This document shows positions 11,915 through 62,169 of a DNA stretch of 64,000 nt, one piece after another. Origin of the DNA: Shinisaurus crocodilurus (taxonomy: Eukaryota > Chordata > Lepidosauria > Squamata > Shinisauridae); NCBI GenBank assembly GCA_021292165.1, contig CM037880.1, positions 136,030,564-136,094,563 on the forward strand, written 5' to 3'. A program made the position numbers and the translations under genes. Under the pieces are notes generated by a model, which was not told the origin of the DNA, ran no database searches, and was given only the letters and a program-made list of their open reading frames with translations. Position 1 is the first letter of the stretch; every line of letters starts with the position of its first letter.

Positions 11915-12235
11915 CCCGGTTCTCACATAACGATAAATCGTAAGTTAACTAACCCACGATTTGCCCAGCATGCACGCGAATGTGCTCCCTCCAGCACACT
12001 CCTCACTTCCACTTTCATTTTACAGCCTACGATCGCCCCAGTCTCTTGTGACATCCAAACCTGGGCATACTGGATTGTTTCAGGATTAAACAACCCAGAG
12101 TTAACCCAAGAACAAATCGTACGGGCGATCATAGGTTGTAAAATGAAAGTGGAAGTGAGGAGCACACTTCAGGCAGCACACTTTCTCACTCCCGCTCATG
12201 CCCAGGTTGCAAACTACATGCAAACCAGGTTGCTC
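11915..12235. mobile_element. Hairpin MITE inside ATXN1 3' UTR
   Basis: Long inverted repeat: 11981-12039 pairs with 12122-12180 over about 58 bp with few mismatches (shared core CTCCTCACTTCCACTTTCAT), with a loop of about 80 nt. The outer end GGTTCTCACATAACGATAAA resembles the GGCCTGGTTCACACAT ends of the elements at 18306 and 34070. Non-autonomous DNA transposon. Confidence 0.65.
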
Positions 12236-15129
12236 ACTTTCAGTTGTGGCTGTTTTTCTGTTGGGTAAATACTACTTTTCCCTTGGAGCATGCCAAGTTG
12301 TGCTTTTTCATTGCAATAGTTAACTGACAAGTTGTGGTCAAGTTCTGTGATCTCGTTCTCTCCCACATTTCCCATTTTCCAAAATGATTCATGGTGAGTT
12401 CTGGCCCTATTGATGTCCACAGTGGGGATTGTATTGGGTCCTTTGTCCTCGTCCTCAACTGGATTAGGATTTGAGCCTTGGGCTCCTAAGTGCCTTAGTT
12501 TCTTTTGAAAAAGGCACCTAATTTCACGGGACATATTTTTAACCCCACTCTTGTTCCAGGAACTGCTTCTGCAAATTGTAGTTCACAGAATCGCTCCCTT
12601 CCCACCTCCTTCTCATTCATTAAATAGCCATTGACAGGTGTAGAGAACATTTTCAGATTAATGTCATTGTAAGAAGACTCTGTACAGTGTCCACATGGCA
12701 ATATTAACTGACACCAGTTTTTTTTCCTTTGTTTTTGTTCCAGACCTGTTTTAGTTTACAATGAAACTCATACAATCACCAATAAAAAAATTGTCAGGGC
12801 AAAGAAAGAAAAATACCAGAACCTCTTTATAGGAATTTCTAAATAAATATATCTATATCTATATATATCTATATCTATATATAAAATGACTGTTCCTTAT
12901 AGTGTTTAACTTAGGCATCATTTCAGTTTGTCTGGGCCACATCGTGGGGGTCTCAGAGTGAGATGTCACTTACCTCGTATCCTGTAAGGTAAACCTGAAC
13001 TATTCTTTTTTAATAATGCCCTTCCATGCATCTTTCTCCTCTTCCTCCCCCCACCCTTTTCCCTTTTCTGGAAAAATGCATGTCTTATCCCTCTATTTTA
13101 ATTCTGGTGTCGTGTTTAAATTGGTTTGGGAGGGGGGGTTGAGCCAGGAAGTGACATCACTACTCTTGTTTCCCTAAATCAAGGAACATTTAGAAACCTT
13201 TCACACCTCTTACTCAGGGATGGGGCTGGCGTATGTGTGGTACACTGATGTGACCAGAAGGAGCACTTTTACTGCTCTGGAGTAGGGATGTTCAATTCCA
13301 AGGAGATGTTTGGATTTCCTCCATGGTCATGGATTAATGTCCCAGATTTATCACATAGATTGCTATATAAAGCATCAGATCTAGTGTGAACTGTAGCTTT
13401 TGGTTGTGGAGAAATTCACTCTGTGCACAGTGGCTTGTTTTACTTTGATATGTTGCCAAGCAATGGGAAAAAACCACAAGAATAATATTGTTCGAGTAGG
13501 AAATGAGAATGCTATTTTGAAGGCAATTAGTTGATGTTTCTTCTAATTTTCAGACATGGGTTCCTAAACCATTTTTCAAAAAAGATGCCATATACATCCA
13601 GGCCACAGTGTTGCAAAGCCTTACTTACATCTTCTTGGCTCAATCCTAGAAGGGAGTAGTCATGATTCTCCCAGATTCTTTCATTTGTAGACTCAACCTT
13701 TTGAAAACATGAGTCTAGCTGCACTTAAAAATGTATGTTTTGGAGGATCAGAGCTACCCATTGACCAGTTCTTTAAAAAGAAAAAAGGGGGGGAAGCTTA
13801 AATAAATGGCCGGATCTATTCAAGGCCTACTTGTATGCATTTCTCTAGCATTGGAGCTATAATCACTTGGGGGTGTTTTCATGCATCTGCTATTTCAGGT
13901 GTTGCTATGCACTGAAGTTTGGTGGTGAATATTTGGGTGTCTCTGACTTCTAACATTCTCATGGACACATTCTTTCAGCTTTAATGGGAGCACTTTGAAC
14001 AGCATATTTGTCACTGGAGTTTAGTATAACAGAATTTGCTGGCTATGAAGGCTTATCCACAAGTAGTCCAGCAGTTATAAGAAGGCAACCAAAGTAGCTG
14101 TTAATGTGACCCAGAATGCAATGATAGCTGAATAGTGAAAGCATCCTTAGGACTAAACTGGAGTTACACAGTAGTGTCTGTCTGCATTAATGCTGTTGGT
14201 TTTGTGGTGTTAGTCCATGGGTTAAAATCCAAAAGTGCCCTTCCACGGGTGGAAGGTGTCTTCTACACATGGAAGGGCTATTTTACAGCCCTTGTGCAAG
14301 CAGAAGCATGCAAATGACCATAGAACCTACCTTATTATAGCCCCATGCAAACACTTCTACTATTGATTACACAAGTGATCTGGTGTCTATTTTCCTTCTG
14401 CTCACAATTCTTTGGATCCAGCCCCTTTTTTATCCACTTTAATTTTAAAAACCAGGCCCTTTTGTGTCACACCTACTATGAAATCTTTAACAGCAATATA
14501 TGACCTGCATTCTCTCCCCGCCCCCATATCATTACAGTGTTGTCCAGCCTTGGGACAGACTGTGATAGTGTGAAAACAAAGGGAAATTGTTCCATGTTTG
14601 TTTTAAGCAGAATGTGGTTAGTGCTTTGTTTTTTTATGATTATAACCCTGACAGTTCCTGAAAAATAAGAGGAATGAATAGTGTCCCAAATGGTGACTGT
14701 TGTTTTTTAGAGCACAGGAATATTGTTGATTTCCTTTGTACGTTCCAAGAGCAGTATTGTGTTTTTCTGTTGATAGGGAAATTCCAAACAAGTTGCACAC
14801 TTCTACTCCAGAGTTCAATTTCTTTTACATAGACGACCTCGCTTCAGACGTGTTACCTTACTGATAGGATCTTTACTTGTAGCACTATAACTTGTGGGAA
14901 TATTTTTTTATGTGAACCTAATTTGATGAGAAGCTTAAACAAACTTTTTTGAAGCACTCACATTGAGAGGAGTACAGGTAATGTTTTTTAAAAATTGCAC
15001 AAAAGAAACATGAATGTTGGAATGATTCATTCAGTGTTTGAAAAGCGATGGATATGTTGAAATCGTGTGTTGTTTGTAAAAATGAATAAAAGTACAAAAG
15101 CCAAGAAAGGGTGAAAGTTACATGTTTTT

Positions 15130-15137
15130 TGTATATA
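15130..15137 (+). promoter_or_regulatory. Pumilio response element TGTATATA
   Basis: Perfect Pumilio element (consensus UGUANAUA) in the ATXN1 3' UTR. PUM1 destabilises mammalian ATXN1 mRNA through such sites. Confidence 0.5.
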
Positions 15138-16472
15138 GAAAAAACTCACGTCTAGATGATCCGATTGTATTGGTTCTGGCTGGAAAGAATGGCTAATTAA
15201 CAGGTTTTTCAAAGACAACTATGCTTACTTTTGTATTTGCATTACATGAATCCCATTGTTGGGGCAGGGGAGAATGATTCACAATTATACTATTTGTCCT
15301 TGTTTTAATTTAGAACTCGATTGGGATGTCTTTATTCCTTCTAGGGATGATGATCTACATCTTCTGAACTTCCTGTTCTTAAAAACAAAAACGTAACAAC
15401 CCAAATAATTTAGTACTAAACAAGAAGTGTTACAAGGGATTCTCACCGATAAAGAAGTCAGAAACAGCATATTTTCTCCTGTAATCCCACCTCTGTCCCC
15501 CACCCCCTGCACAGAACCCCACCCCCTCATTTATGCCTGGAGATTTTAAAGACATAATTTCAGTTATTCTAGCTAGCAGTTGTGCAGAGTTTGAATGATT
15601 TTTCATTTGGCTGGGAAATGTATATTACTGGTACACCAAAAATGAAGGGAATTTAGGAATAAATTATTTCTAAGGAAGGGGTCCAAAATCCATTTACAAT
15701 AGGAAGACTTTAAAGTGGGTCTGGGTGATAGTAGTCTGAATCCTTCTCTCCTTCTCCCTTGCAGACTATAGTAATAATCCAAGTTACCATTCTGGCATTT
15801 AATATGGAAGGGATAGAATTCTGTATTAAAATGACCCCTTCAGGTGCAGAAAGATGGCCTCTCGCACAATAAAATGAAGTGCATTTGGGCAATGAGTAGT
15901 GTTTCTACAATAGGGATTGCAAGAACTCTGTGGTTTTTCTCATTGTTATCGGAAAGGACTTGAGTCTTCCATTGAGAATTAATCAGAGGCTTCACCCAAG
16001 GTTGCTTTTGTTTGTTCATTTTCTTTCACTTGATTAAAGCTCTTGTCCCCTTTTCCTCAGCCATACATTAGGCAGCGATTGGAGGTGTCATCTGCAATAG
16101 ACTTAAGTTACTGGTGCTGGAACTGCTGTATGATGAGAATATTGCAAGTCAGCTTCATTGAGGCCTGGGACAAGTGACACTATAGAGGGCCAGATCACAG
16201 GCACTTGCCACTTTCAAAGGTGCCACTTTGCCAACAAAATTGTATGTGTGAAAATTGTGGCTAGTGTATTGTTGTAAGGCCACTAAAAGCTTGGTACAGG
16301 AAATGATTGGCTGAATTCAGCTCTGAACATCAGCTTACATAGGATCATCCTTTAGATCTTTTCATTTTGTTAAGTTATAAAGCTATATTCTGGACTAGTA
16401 GCAGTAGACCAATTTACACCAGTGGAAGAGCTGGTCACCAAGAGAGTTCTCTGAAAATTAGAAGTCTTTCGA

Positions 16473-16480
16473 TGTACATA
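16473..16480 (+). promoter_or_regulatory. Pumilio response element TGTACATA
   Basis: Second match to UGUANAUA in the ATXN1 3' UTR, 1.3 kb after the first. My manual scan of 7824-17725 found only these two. Confidence 0.45.
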
Positions 16481-17437
16481 TGTCGTGCAACTCCTCTTGA
16501 GATCCATCTCTCTGAGGGGACAATTAAATTTCAAAATGGCTGCCAATAAATCTCCACCAACCAAAAGCCAAAGCCAAAGGAGGAGCATAATAGATGCAGT
16601 TATTTATTGCCCAGAAAAAATAATACAATTCTGATATATGTTGAGCACTAAAGGCTAATGGATGGCAGTAGAAGAGAAGCATTTTAATTCATCGATCTAG
16701 ATGTTTTTTAGCTTGCATACTTGTACAGTTGATTGTTGGATCTAGTTTGGATTCACTTGCAAATTTGTATGTGTCTAAGTTTAACCCTAGAAGACAGGCC
16801 TTAAGTACTTGAAATGCCTCAAAATCTTATTGTGTGTCTGGACAATAAATACCTGCATTTACTTAACTGGTCGACAGTTCTCATGTTTTCTGTTGTACCT
16901 CAGAACTGTTGCCTCTTAAGTTTATTACTCTATTAGGATATAAAGCTTAATTTTGGTCAATCCATCCGTTAGTACTAAAATATATATATTTATTTTTAAA
17001 ATAATACATAACATCACAAAATACTTTTGATCTCTTGCATTAAAATAGGCAACTTTCAGGCCCTTACATTTAGTTTTGATAGTAATTTTGTCAACATTTT
17101 GAGCATCTGGCAAGTCTTTGAGGAACAAAGTTTCCCAGATCAATAGATGGTTTATACTAGGCACTTTTTTCTCTTATACAAGTGATTAAAAATTACACTT
17201 TCAGTGTCCTGCCTAGTGTTGGCCTAGGAAAAGAGGTATCATAGCTTTATGCTGAGGTCATATTGGGTTGACATGGCCAGTATAAAGGAGAAATAGGGAG
17301 GGAATGTTTTGCACCTTATAGAAAAGAGGAGAAAATTTTTAAGTGCATACAGACATAGGTAAGAGCTTTTATTGTGACAAGAGAACTTTTTCCATATGCG
17401 TGCATACTCTCTGTAATTCCAGTGTAAAATATTGTAC

Positions 17438-17445
17438 TTGCACTA
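17438..17445 (+). promoter_or_regulatory. miR-130/301 seed match in ATXN1 3' UTR
   Basis: TTGCACTA is an 8-mer match to the miR-130 family seed near the far end of the predicted UTR. It would be present only in transcripts that use the distal poly(A) sites. Confidence 0.4.
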
Positions 17446-17703
17446 GCTTTTTTAAAACAAATATTAAAAAATGGAAGAATTCATATTCTATTTTCTAATC
17501 GTGGTGTGTCTATTTGTAGGATACACTCGCGTCTGTTTATTGAATTTTATGGTCCCTTTCTTTGATGGTGCTTGCAGGTTTTCTAGGTAGAAATTATTTC
17601 ATTATTATAATAAAACAATGTTTGATTCAAAATTTGAACAAAATTGTTTTAAAGAAATTGTCTGTATACCAGTACAAGTTTATTGTTTCAGTATACTCGT
17701 ACT

Positions 17704-17709
17704 AATAAA
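17704..17709 (+). terminator. ATXN1: Probable distal ATXN1 poly(A) signal AATAAA
   Basis: Canonical AATAAA, followed about 25-45 nt later by a GU-rich stretch (GTGTTCTTTGTTGTGTCTG, about 17733-17751) that fits a downstream element, so cleavage is expected near 17725. Another AATAAA lies at 17609-17614 and one near 16840 (ACAATAAATACC), so shorter isoforms are possible. Confidence 0.55.
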
Positions 17710-17725
17710 ATAACAGTGCCAATTG

Positions 17726-18305
17726 CAAATCAGTGTTCTTTGTTGTGTCTGCATTAAGGAAGAGGTGGGTGGCAGTTTCTCTTTGAAAGAACAATATGTC
17801 CATATGATTTTTTCCCTCCATGACAAGAAGAGGTTTGCTTTTTACAAAATGGGAAAGCATATTTATTTTATCCATAATAAGATATACATGGTTGATGCAT
17901 TTCTGAATATTGCATATTCTAGCCACTCTGCAAAATTGTTTGATACATCACATCACTGTTCATGTGTGTGGTCTAGTTTCCTTCTCTCCACTACCCCCCT
18001 GCCCCACTTCCCTGTATATGTAAAAGAAAAAAGCTATGACTTTGTATTTTGAAATTATTTAGAGCATCACTTTAAAAAGCTGCAGTGAGCTATAATACTT
18101 GGACTTTTTATCCAGTTATATGTGGTTTCAGTTGTTATAGCCAAACTGTCTACTATATATTGTCTTCATAAAATGAAGAAAACATTGGAAATGGGAAAGC
18201 AATGCAAAGATTGCTAGGATGTTTTGCTCAGTTGCCTTTAGGATGTTTTTAGTGATGGTGGCAATGTGATGGTGGCAGCCTAGAGCTCCAAGGTATAAGA
18301 TATAG
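17726..18305. other. Intergenic DNA just past ATXN1
   Basis: AT-rich sequence after the predicted ATXN1 cleavage site, without a recognised feature. Confidence 0.4.
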
Positions 18306-18645
18306 GCCTGGTTCACAAATAGCACTAACCCATGGCTTGTCGCCCTACCCAGGGTTTGTCTGGCACATAATTGAACAAATCATGGTTTGCTTTTTCAATC
18401 CCTGGATTGTTTGCTTCCCCCTCCTTCTTCACCTGCTCCCTCCCTGTATCCCAGATGCCCCTGCCATGCTGTAGTACTGGCATGTAGAGCAGCTGGGTGG
18501 GTTTTTTTTACTGCTCTTGCCTGCCACCTCTGTAGCCTGGCAAAACAACCCACAAACATCACACAGTTCTAGGTTCATACATTATAACAACCCATGGTTT
18601 CAACAACCCATACCATAGGTTAGCATTATGTGCGAACCAAGCTAT
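18306..18645. mobile_element. MITE, GGCCTGGTTCACA family
   Basis: Begins GGCCTGGTTCACAAATAGCA followed by CTAACCCATGG, and ends with a reverse complement form (CATAGGTTAGCATTATGTGC then GAACCAAGC). Internal copies of AACCCATGG occur in both orientations. No coding capacity. Confidence 0.65.
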
Positions 18646-21530
18646 AAAGTTCTTGCAGCCAGCCCTTTCTGTGCAGTGCAGATATGTATCTGCCATGCCA
18701 GAAAAGGAGGCAAGCCAGCACTGCATTCCCTAGGTGATGATCACAAAGGAAGGAATTGTATCATTTGACCCAGCAACATAGCCCCTCTGTCTATATGTTC
18801 TAGTCATCCTCTAGTGGTGCCTGGGCTGGTGTTTCCCAGCCAGCCATCCCACCTGAGAAAAAACTGAAGATCACTCCCTAGCCTAACCAGAAACAATATC
18901 AGCATCCAGCTATGTTGGGTTCATTAGAAATGGTGGTAAACTTATGGAGCACCTCTGGCAATAGCTGCTTGCTTTCTAAGTTAATTAGTTGACGTGGAAA
19001 GCAGTTAAGGGAAGTATCAGCCACACTGCTACAGTAAAGTAGGAATTGGCCTGTGAAAAATCACCACTGGACATAAGTTGGTATTTATTAATAAATCTTG
19101 TGGTCTGAAGTGGCCCTGAGGCCTAATCCTCTTTCCCTCATGCATTTGTTTTAAATCACGCAACTGATGCTGGGCTTCTAGGTGTCTAATACTTATGTGT
19201 TAATGAGAGGTGTGGCTACTGTCACTGTAATACTCTTGTTACTTTTTTGTTACCTGGACACTTTAACATATGCATTATTTGTAGACATCCGGGCTTCACC
19301 CTCTGCTTGCATGGGCAACCAATACAATATAATATTATATGACCATCACTCAGTTTTATTTTATTTTTTTATGAACACCTGCCTTCTCTGCTCTTTTACA
19401 CGTGGAACTAGAAGGTGGTCACTTAAGTAGGGATGCCGCTTTTAAAATACAATTGCACAGCCATGCCCATGAAAGATGTTTAGCAAGTTTGGGAAGGAAA
19501 GGAGAGGTGTGCCCAAGTTCCATTCTGCAATCTTTTTACACCTATAAAAAGATGGTATAAGCCTCATTAAAGCAAAATGACACAAGTGCTATGGAGCTCT
19601 ACAATGCAGTGGGAAACATGGGTTGTACAGTAGGCAGAAAAGCTAGACTTACTTTGTTTAAAATGAAGTATTTTAAAAATATATTTGAAATATATTCATA
19701 TTTTATATTTAAATCAACCCAAAGGAGGAAAATAATTATTTACAGTGCAATCCTATGCAAGTAAGTTCTACTGTACTCAATAGTCCTTACCCTTCAGTAA
19801 GCATGTTGTAAGACTCCATATTAGTGTTTAAAAACATTGAGGTAAAAACACTGGTGAATCTGCAAGTATGTGTCAGATGGTTTAAAAGATAAGGAATTTG
19901 ATACGTGCTGAAAGATCACAGGATCATGTCTGCAGCTTCAGGAGCACCACAATAGTGAATTCCGAGAATGATGGCCTGCAGGTCGATGTGGCTGTTGCCA
20001 TTTGGCGTTTTCTGCCAAGATCGGGGGGAAATATTGGAAAGAAAGAAGAGGCTATTACAGTACCCAGTGCCCATTCCTAAGTATAATAGTTAGACATTCC
20101 TTCAGCATAGTTGGTTGTAGCGTCTTTAAAAACTCCACAGAGGTGGAATGTCCCATCACTCCCAATCCCAGAAAAATTCAAACTTGGTGGCAGATTTGGC
20201 ATGGTATTGCTTTCCCGAGGTTTACTTCTTCTTTTTTTAATGCTTGTTCTACTCCACCAAGGGTGTACTTTTATATGCTTGTGTGCCTCTTTACTGGCTA
20301 GATAATCTGTGGGAGTAAAATAATCAGCATGTAATAGGAGGGATTATATTTGTTCCTTAACATGCTCGATTGTACCCATTCTGTGTGTATATCTTGCTTT
20401 CCTGCTACACACGCACCCTACCAGGGTAAAACTGGCTTTTCAAAAGAAGGCTGCTGAGTGCCCATGGATTTCATGGGCCAATGGCAGAAGGGGAGGCAGG
20501 ACTTGCCCCCAGCTCAACAGTTTTGTTGCAGCAAACCTTTTATTTTCTTCCATAGAAGTGAATGCCATCATGTAAGCAAGTGAAGCAGCGGCACTTGGGG
20601 GCATGGTGAGGGCCAAACCTGATTTCCTTGCCCAAGACATGAATGACGTCCGCATCAGAGGTGGGCAGCTATGCACTTGTCTTGTATAAGGTCCCCACAC
20701 CATCCAGAAGACAGGAGGCCACACAGAGCAGTAAAAAGGCTGCATGACCAAAGCCCTATTCAGGTGTTCAGTTTTAAAATCGTGTAGAGGGAGGCAGGGA
20801 TGTAGGATCAATAAGGCCTGATAAGGCAGGCTTCCCAATTGCATGGAACTTTGTAATAATTTCTTCTACAGACCTTCCCTGTCAACACAGGGAGGTCAAG
20901 AATGGAGGGGGAAGGACGGAGAACATGTCTCCAGCTCCCTCTACATAATTTTAAAACGGAATGCCTGAATAGGGCACAACCGATCTAGGAAACTGGCTTT
21001 TATGGGACTAGGATTGTTCACTCTAGTAACCACAGCAGTATCTACTGGATGTATTTCCACAATTACGATCTTTCCTCTCTGGAACAACCACAATGACAAC
21101 TTGTACTGTAGTTGGCAATAAGAATGAGGGTATAATTTTTGACAAGAGGAGTTAGACTGAAGGCCGTGACAACCTTGCCTTCCTTACCTGCAAGGCCTTG
21201 GTTGTAAGGGACTCCAGGCCTCACGATCTGATGCCCTTGGCTAGATCTTAAAAGGGAACTGGGCCTGCTCAATTTAGAGCTTCTCTAATCTATGCTGTAG
21301 TGTCTGGAAGCACTCAATCTTTAATAAACAGAATGAGGTTACTTACTCAGCCCTATACAATAGGCTCCACAAAATATGAAGCTGTTGTGTGTGCTGGGTC
21401 CTTATTCAAATGTATCTGAGAAATATAGCAACCATCATTATCTTACATGTTTCTTCTTTAAAATATTCTGTCTGAATACAAAGGGCATGGCCATTTGCTA
21501 CGTTGGAACATCTTCCCCAGCAAAGCATTA
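18646..21530. other. Intergenic region between the ATXN1 and GMPR 3' ends
   Basis: About 2.9 kb with no exon seen. A fragment at 19741-19806 (CAGTGCAATCCTATGCAAGT) resembles the end of a common squamate MITE. Open frames here are short and domain-free. The minus-strand frame at 20440-20844 has no recognisable domain and is not called. Confidence 0.45.
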
Positions 21531-21550
21531 CAATAAAATGAATATAATTA

Positions 21551-21556
21551 TTTAAT
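21551..21556 (-). terminator. GMPR: Candidate GMPR poly(A) signal ATTAAA
   Basis: Read on the minus strand, ATTAAA lies about 610 nt after the GMPR stop. A T/G-rich stretch follows downstream on that strand. I saw no AATAAA on the minus strand between here and the stop codon, so this is the best candidate but only moderately supported. Confidence 0.35.
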
Positions 21557-22166
21557 CAACAATTTTAAGAACAATAATGAATTAGCACACATTAAAAATC
21601 AAGCAGTTAATGTCACAGTGAAAATAAAGCAGCATATTTTAGTTCTAGAAGTGCTGGCATGCTGGAGCAACATCCCTGCAATGAGCAGCTTTTCGTTTCC
21701 AAAGTTGCCCTCCTGTTCTTCTGACTTCCATGCCATCTTGCAGGAGCAGCAGGAACTGGTCATTTGAATGTAAAAGCTTGAATGGATTTGCTTATATTTG
21801 TAACAGGAATTGTTTCAGCAGACAAAGATACTATGAATGGAGATCTGGATGACTTTCATGGGTTATCATTTAAAAGATCAAACTAGATTTCTTATTTATA
21901 TAGACCAAGGCTATAAAAAGATGCTATTGTATTTTGAACAAAATATAATGATTGTGGACACAGCGGCAGCTTATGGCTTGTCCTCCTTATCTTTAACCCC
22001 ACCACTACAATAAACACTGGTGGCAATTAAGCTGCTTTCTTTCCTAGCTTGGAGTATGCCAGCAGGAAGCTGTACTGCCAAGAAAACAAACAAAACAAAA
22101 AAAGAGGAGGAGGAAGAGAAGCCAGCAAGTTTCACAGCTCCAAGCTCACAGTTTTTTCCTCTTTGG

Positions 22167-60807
<38,641 letters not shown>

Positions 60808-60984
60808 CTCGCCGGTTTAGTTAGGTTGGAAGAGGGGTGCTCCTCGCCTGAGGCTGCGTCGCCTTGGCTGTTTCTTCTTCTGCTGCTGCCGCTGCCGCTG
60901 CCGCCGTTGCTTTTTTGCCCGTCCGAGTCGGGGGTAGGCAGAAGAGAAGCAAGCCCACAAAGCTTGCTTTCGTTGCAGGGCGAG

Positions 60985-60992
60985 TATTTATA
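60985..60992 (-). promoter_or_regulatory. GMPR: GMPR core promoter TATA box
   Basis: Minus-strand TATAAATA, 178 nt upstream of the ATG, embedded in CpG-rich DNA. It predicts a start site near 60955-60960 and a 5' UTR of about 150 nt without an upstream ATG. The predicted UTR holds a (GCN)n stretch near 60880-60905. Confidence 0.55.
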
Positions 60993-61857
60993 GGGAGAGA
61001 AGCGCAGGGAGACAGTGTCCAAGGCCCATAGCTTTATTAGGAACGGGCTGGTTTTGGAATGTGCGCGGCTGCCGGTGGGCAGGTCAAGTAGCTTCTCGTC
61101 CCACCGCCGGCTCCTTTCCTGGCCTCGCTTTTCCTCTCTCGGCTTGCAGGCTGCCGCCGACTCTGTGGGTGCCTGCGCGTTACTACAGCAATGCAGGTCA
61201 GTAGCGGCCAGCCGGAGACACTGCAGCACTTACGCGGCGGCGGCTGCAGAAGGAGCAGCAACACTAATATGTGATCGATGGTGCCGGGGCCGGACCAGTG
61301 AGCGAGGGACCGGGAAAGAGGTGGGGACACTGGACTTTTCAGGGCAGTGGCAAGGAGATCAGAAGTGGAACCGACGCAAATCCGGAGCCGAGCGTGGAGG
61401 AGAATTAAGGGCAAACCAAGGGCAGAGGAAGCCGTGAGCGCCCATGTGACTCCCCCAAATCTTCCGTATTTATGCTCGCATGAAAATAACCGGCGCTCGT
61501 TCTCGCCTTCTCTCCTTTCCCCCTCCGGTCCCTCCATTTCGTCGGATTGCGGTGTTAACTGTTCGGGAGGGCTTCCCCCGCGGGCATTCTTCGTATGTTC
61601 TGCCGACCAGACATGGAATAATAACATATTGTTTATTTTGTCATTACGAAAATGGACCAAAGTTGCTTGCAAATTCCAGGAAGAGGTGGGGAAAACAAAA
61701 CTATGAGCATAGGTAGCTGCAAGCAAACTATTGATGCTTTAATGAACGCTTAGAAATGTGGTACATAATGTCTGGGATGCGAGGTCTCATGGAGGGGTTG
61801 GTTCCTTGTGTAAACATTTGTACACTGAAGTTTTTTCAGAGGTAATCTGACCTCGGG

Positions 61858-62005
61858 TTTTTAATTTATTCATTACATTTTATTCCACCTTTCCTCCAAG
61901 AAGCTCACAGTGGTGTACATGGTTTCCTCACAACAACCCTGTGTGGTAGGTTACACTGAAATACAGTGACTATGTCACCCAGTGAGTTCCATGACTGAGT
62001 GGAAT
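61858..62005 (-). repeat. Diverged SINE, reverse
   Basis: ATTCCACCTTTCCTCCAAGA, CTCACAACAACCCTGTGTGG and GTCACCCAGTGAGTTCCATG are an old Sauria-type body with much divergence. Confidence 0.55.
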
Positions 62006-62009
62006 TTGA

Positions 62010-62168
62010 ATCTTATTTATTTTATTGTATTTATACCCTGCCTTATTTCCTGCAAGGAACCCAAGGCAGCTTACATAATCCTCCTCACAACAACCCTGTG
62101 AGGTAGGTTAGGCTGAGAGTCAGTGACTGACTGGGTCTCTCTAGTCTAATGCTTACCATTACACCAGT
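62010..62168 (-). repeat. Sauria-type SINE, reverse
   Basis: TTATTTTATTGTATTTATAC, CCTGCAAGGAACCCAAGG, CAACAACCCTGTGAGGTAGG and TTAGGCTGAGAGTCAGTGAC. It lies directly against the older SINE at 61858-62005, with part of the body deleted. Confidence 0.7.
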
Positions 62169-62169
62169 T

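Larger units (their letters stand above)
7824..17725 (+). other. ATXN1: ATXN1 3' untranslated region (inferred extent)
   Basis: About 9.9 kb between the ATXN1 stop codon and the best poly(A) signal. Mammalian ATXN1 also has an unusually long 3' UTR of roughly 7 kb. The stretch is AT-rich, has no long ORF, and holds only one obvious transposon (11915-12235), whereas flanking DNA is packed with them. Seed matches for miR-101, miR-19 and miR-130 and two Pumilio elements are scattered through it, the last at 17438, which supports continuity of the UTR to about 17.7 kb. It contains an (ATT)n run at about 8434-8479, a GA/GAAA run at 8985-9016 and a CTATAT run at 12845-12885. Extent is inferred; no transcript evidence is available. 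Confidence 0.75.

Noticed and set aside
20440..20844. 134-codon minus-strand open frame in intergenic DNA
   Set aside because: No domain, splice structure or repeat similarity recognised; length is compatible with chance.
61037..61726. 229-codon minus-strand open frame upstream of GMPR, and plus-strand frames at 61015-61437 and 61347-61706
   Set aside because: They lie in the CpG island where stop codons are scarce; no recognisable domain, and frames overlap on both strands.
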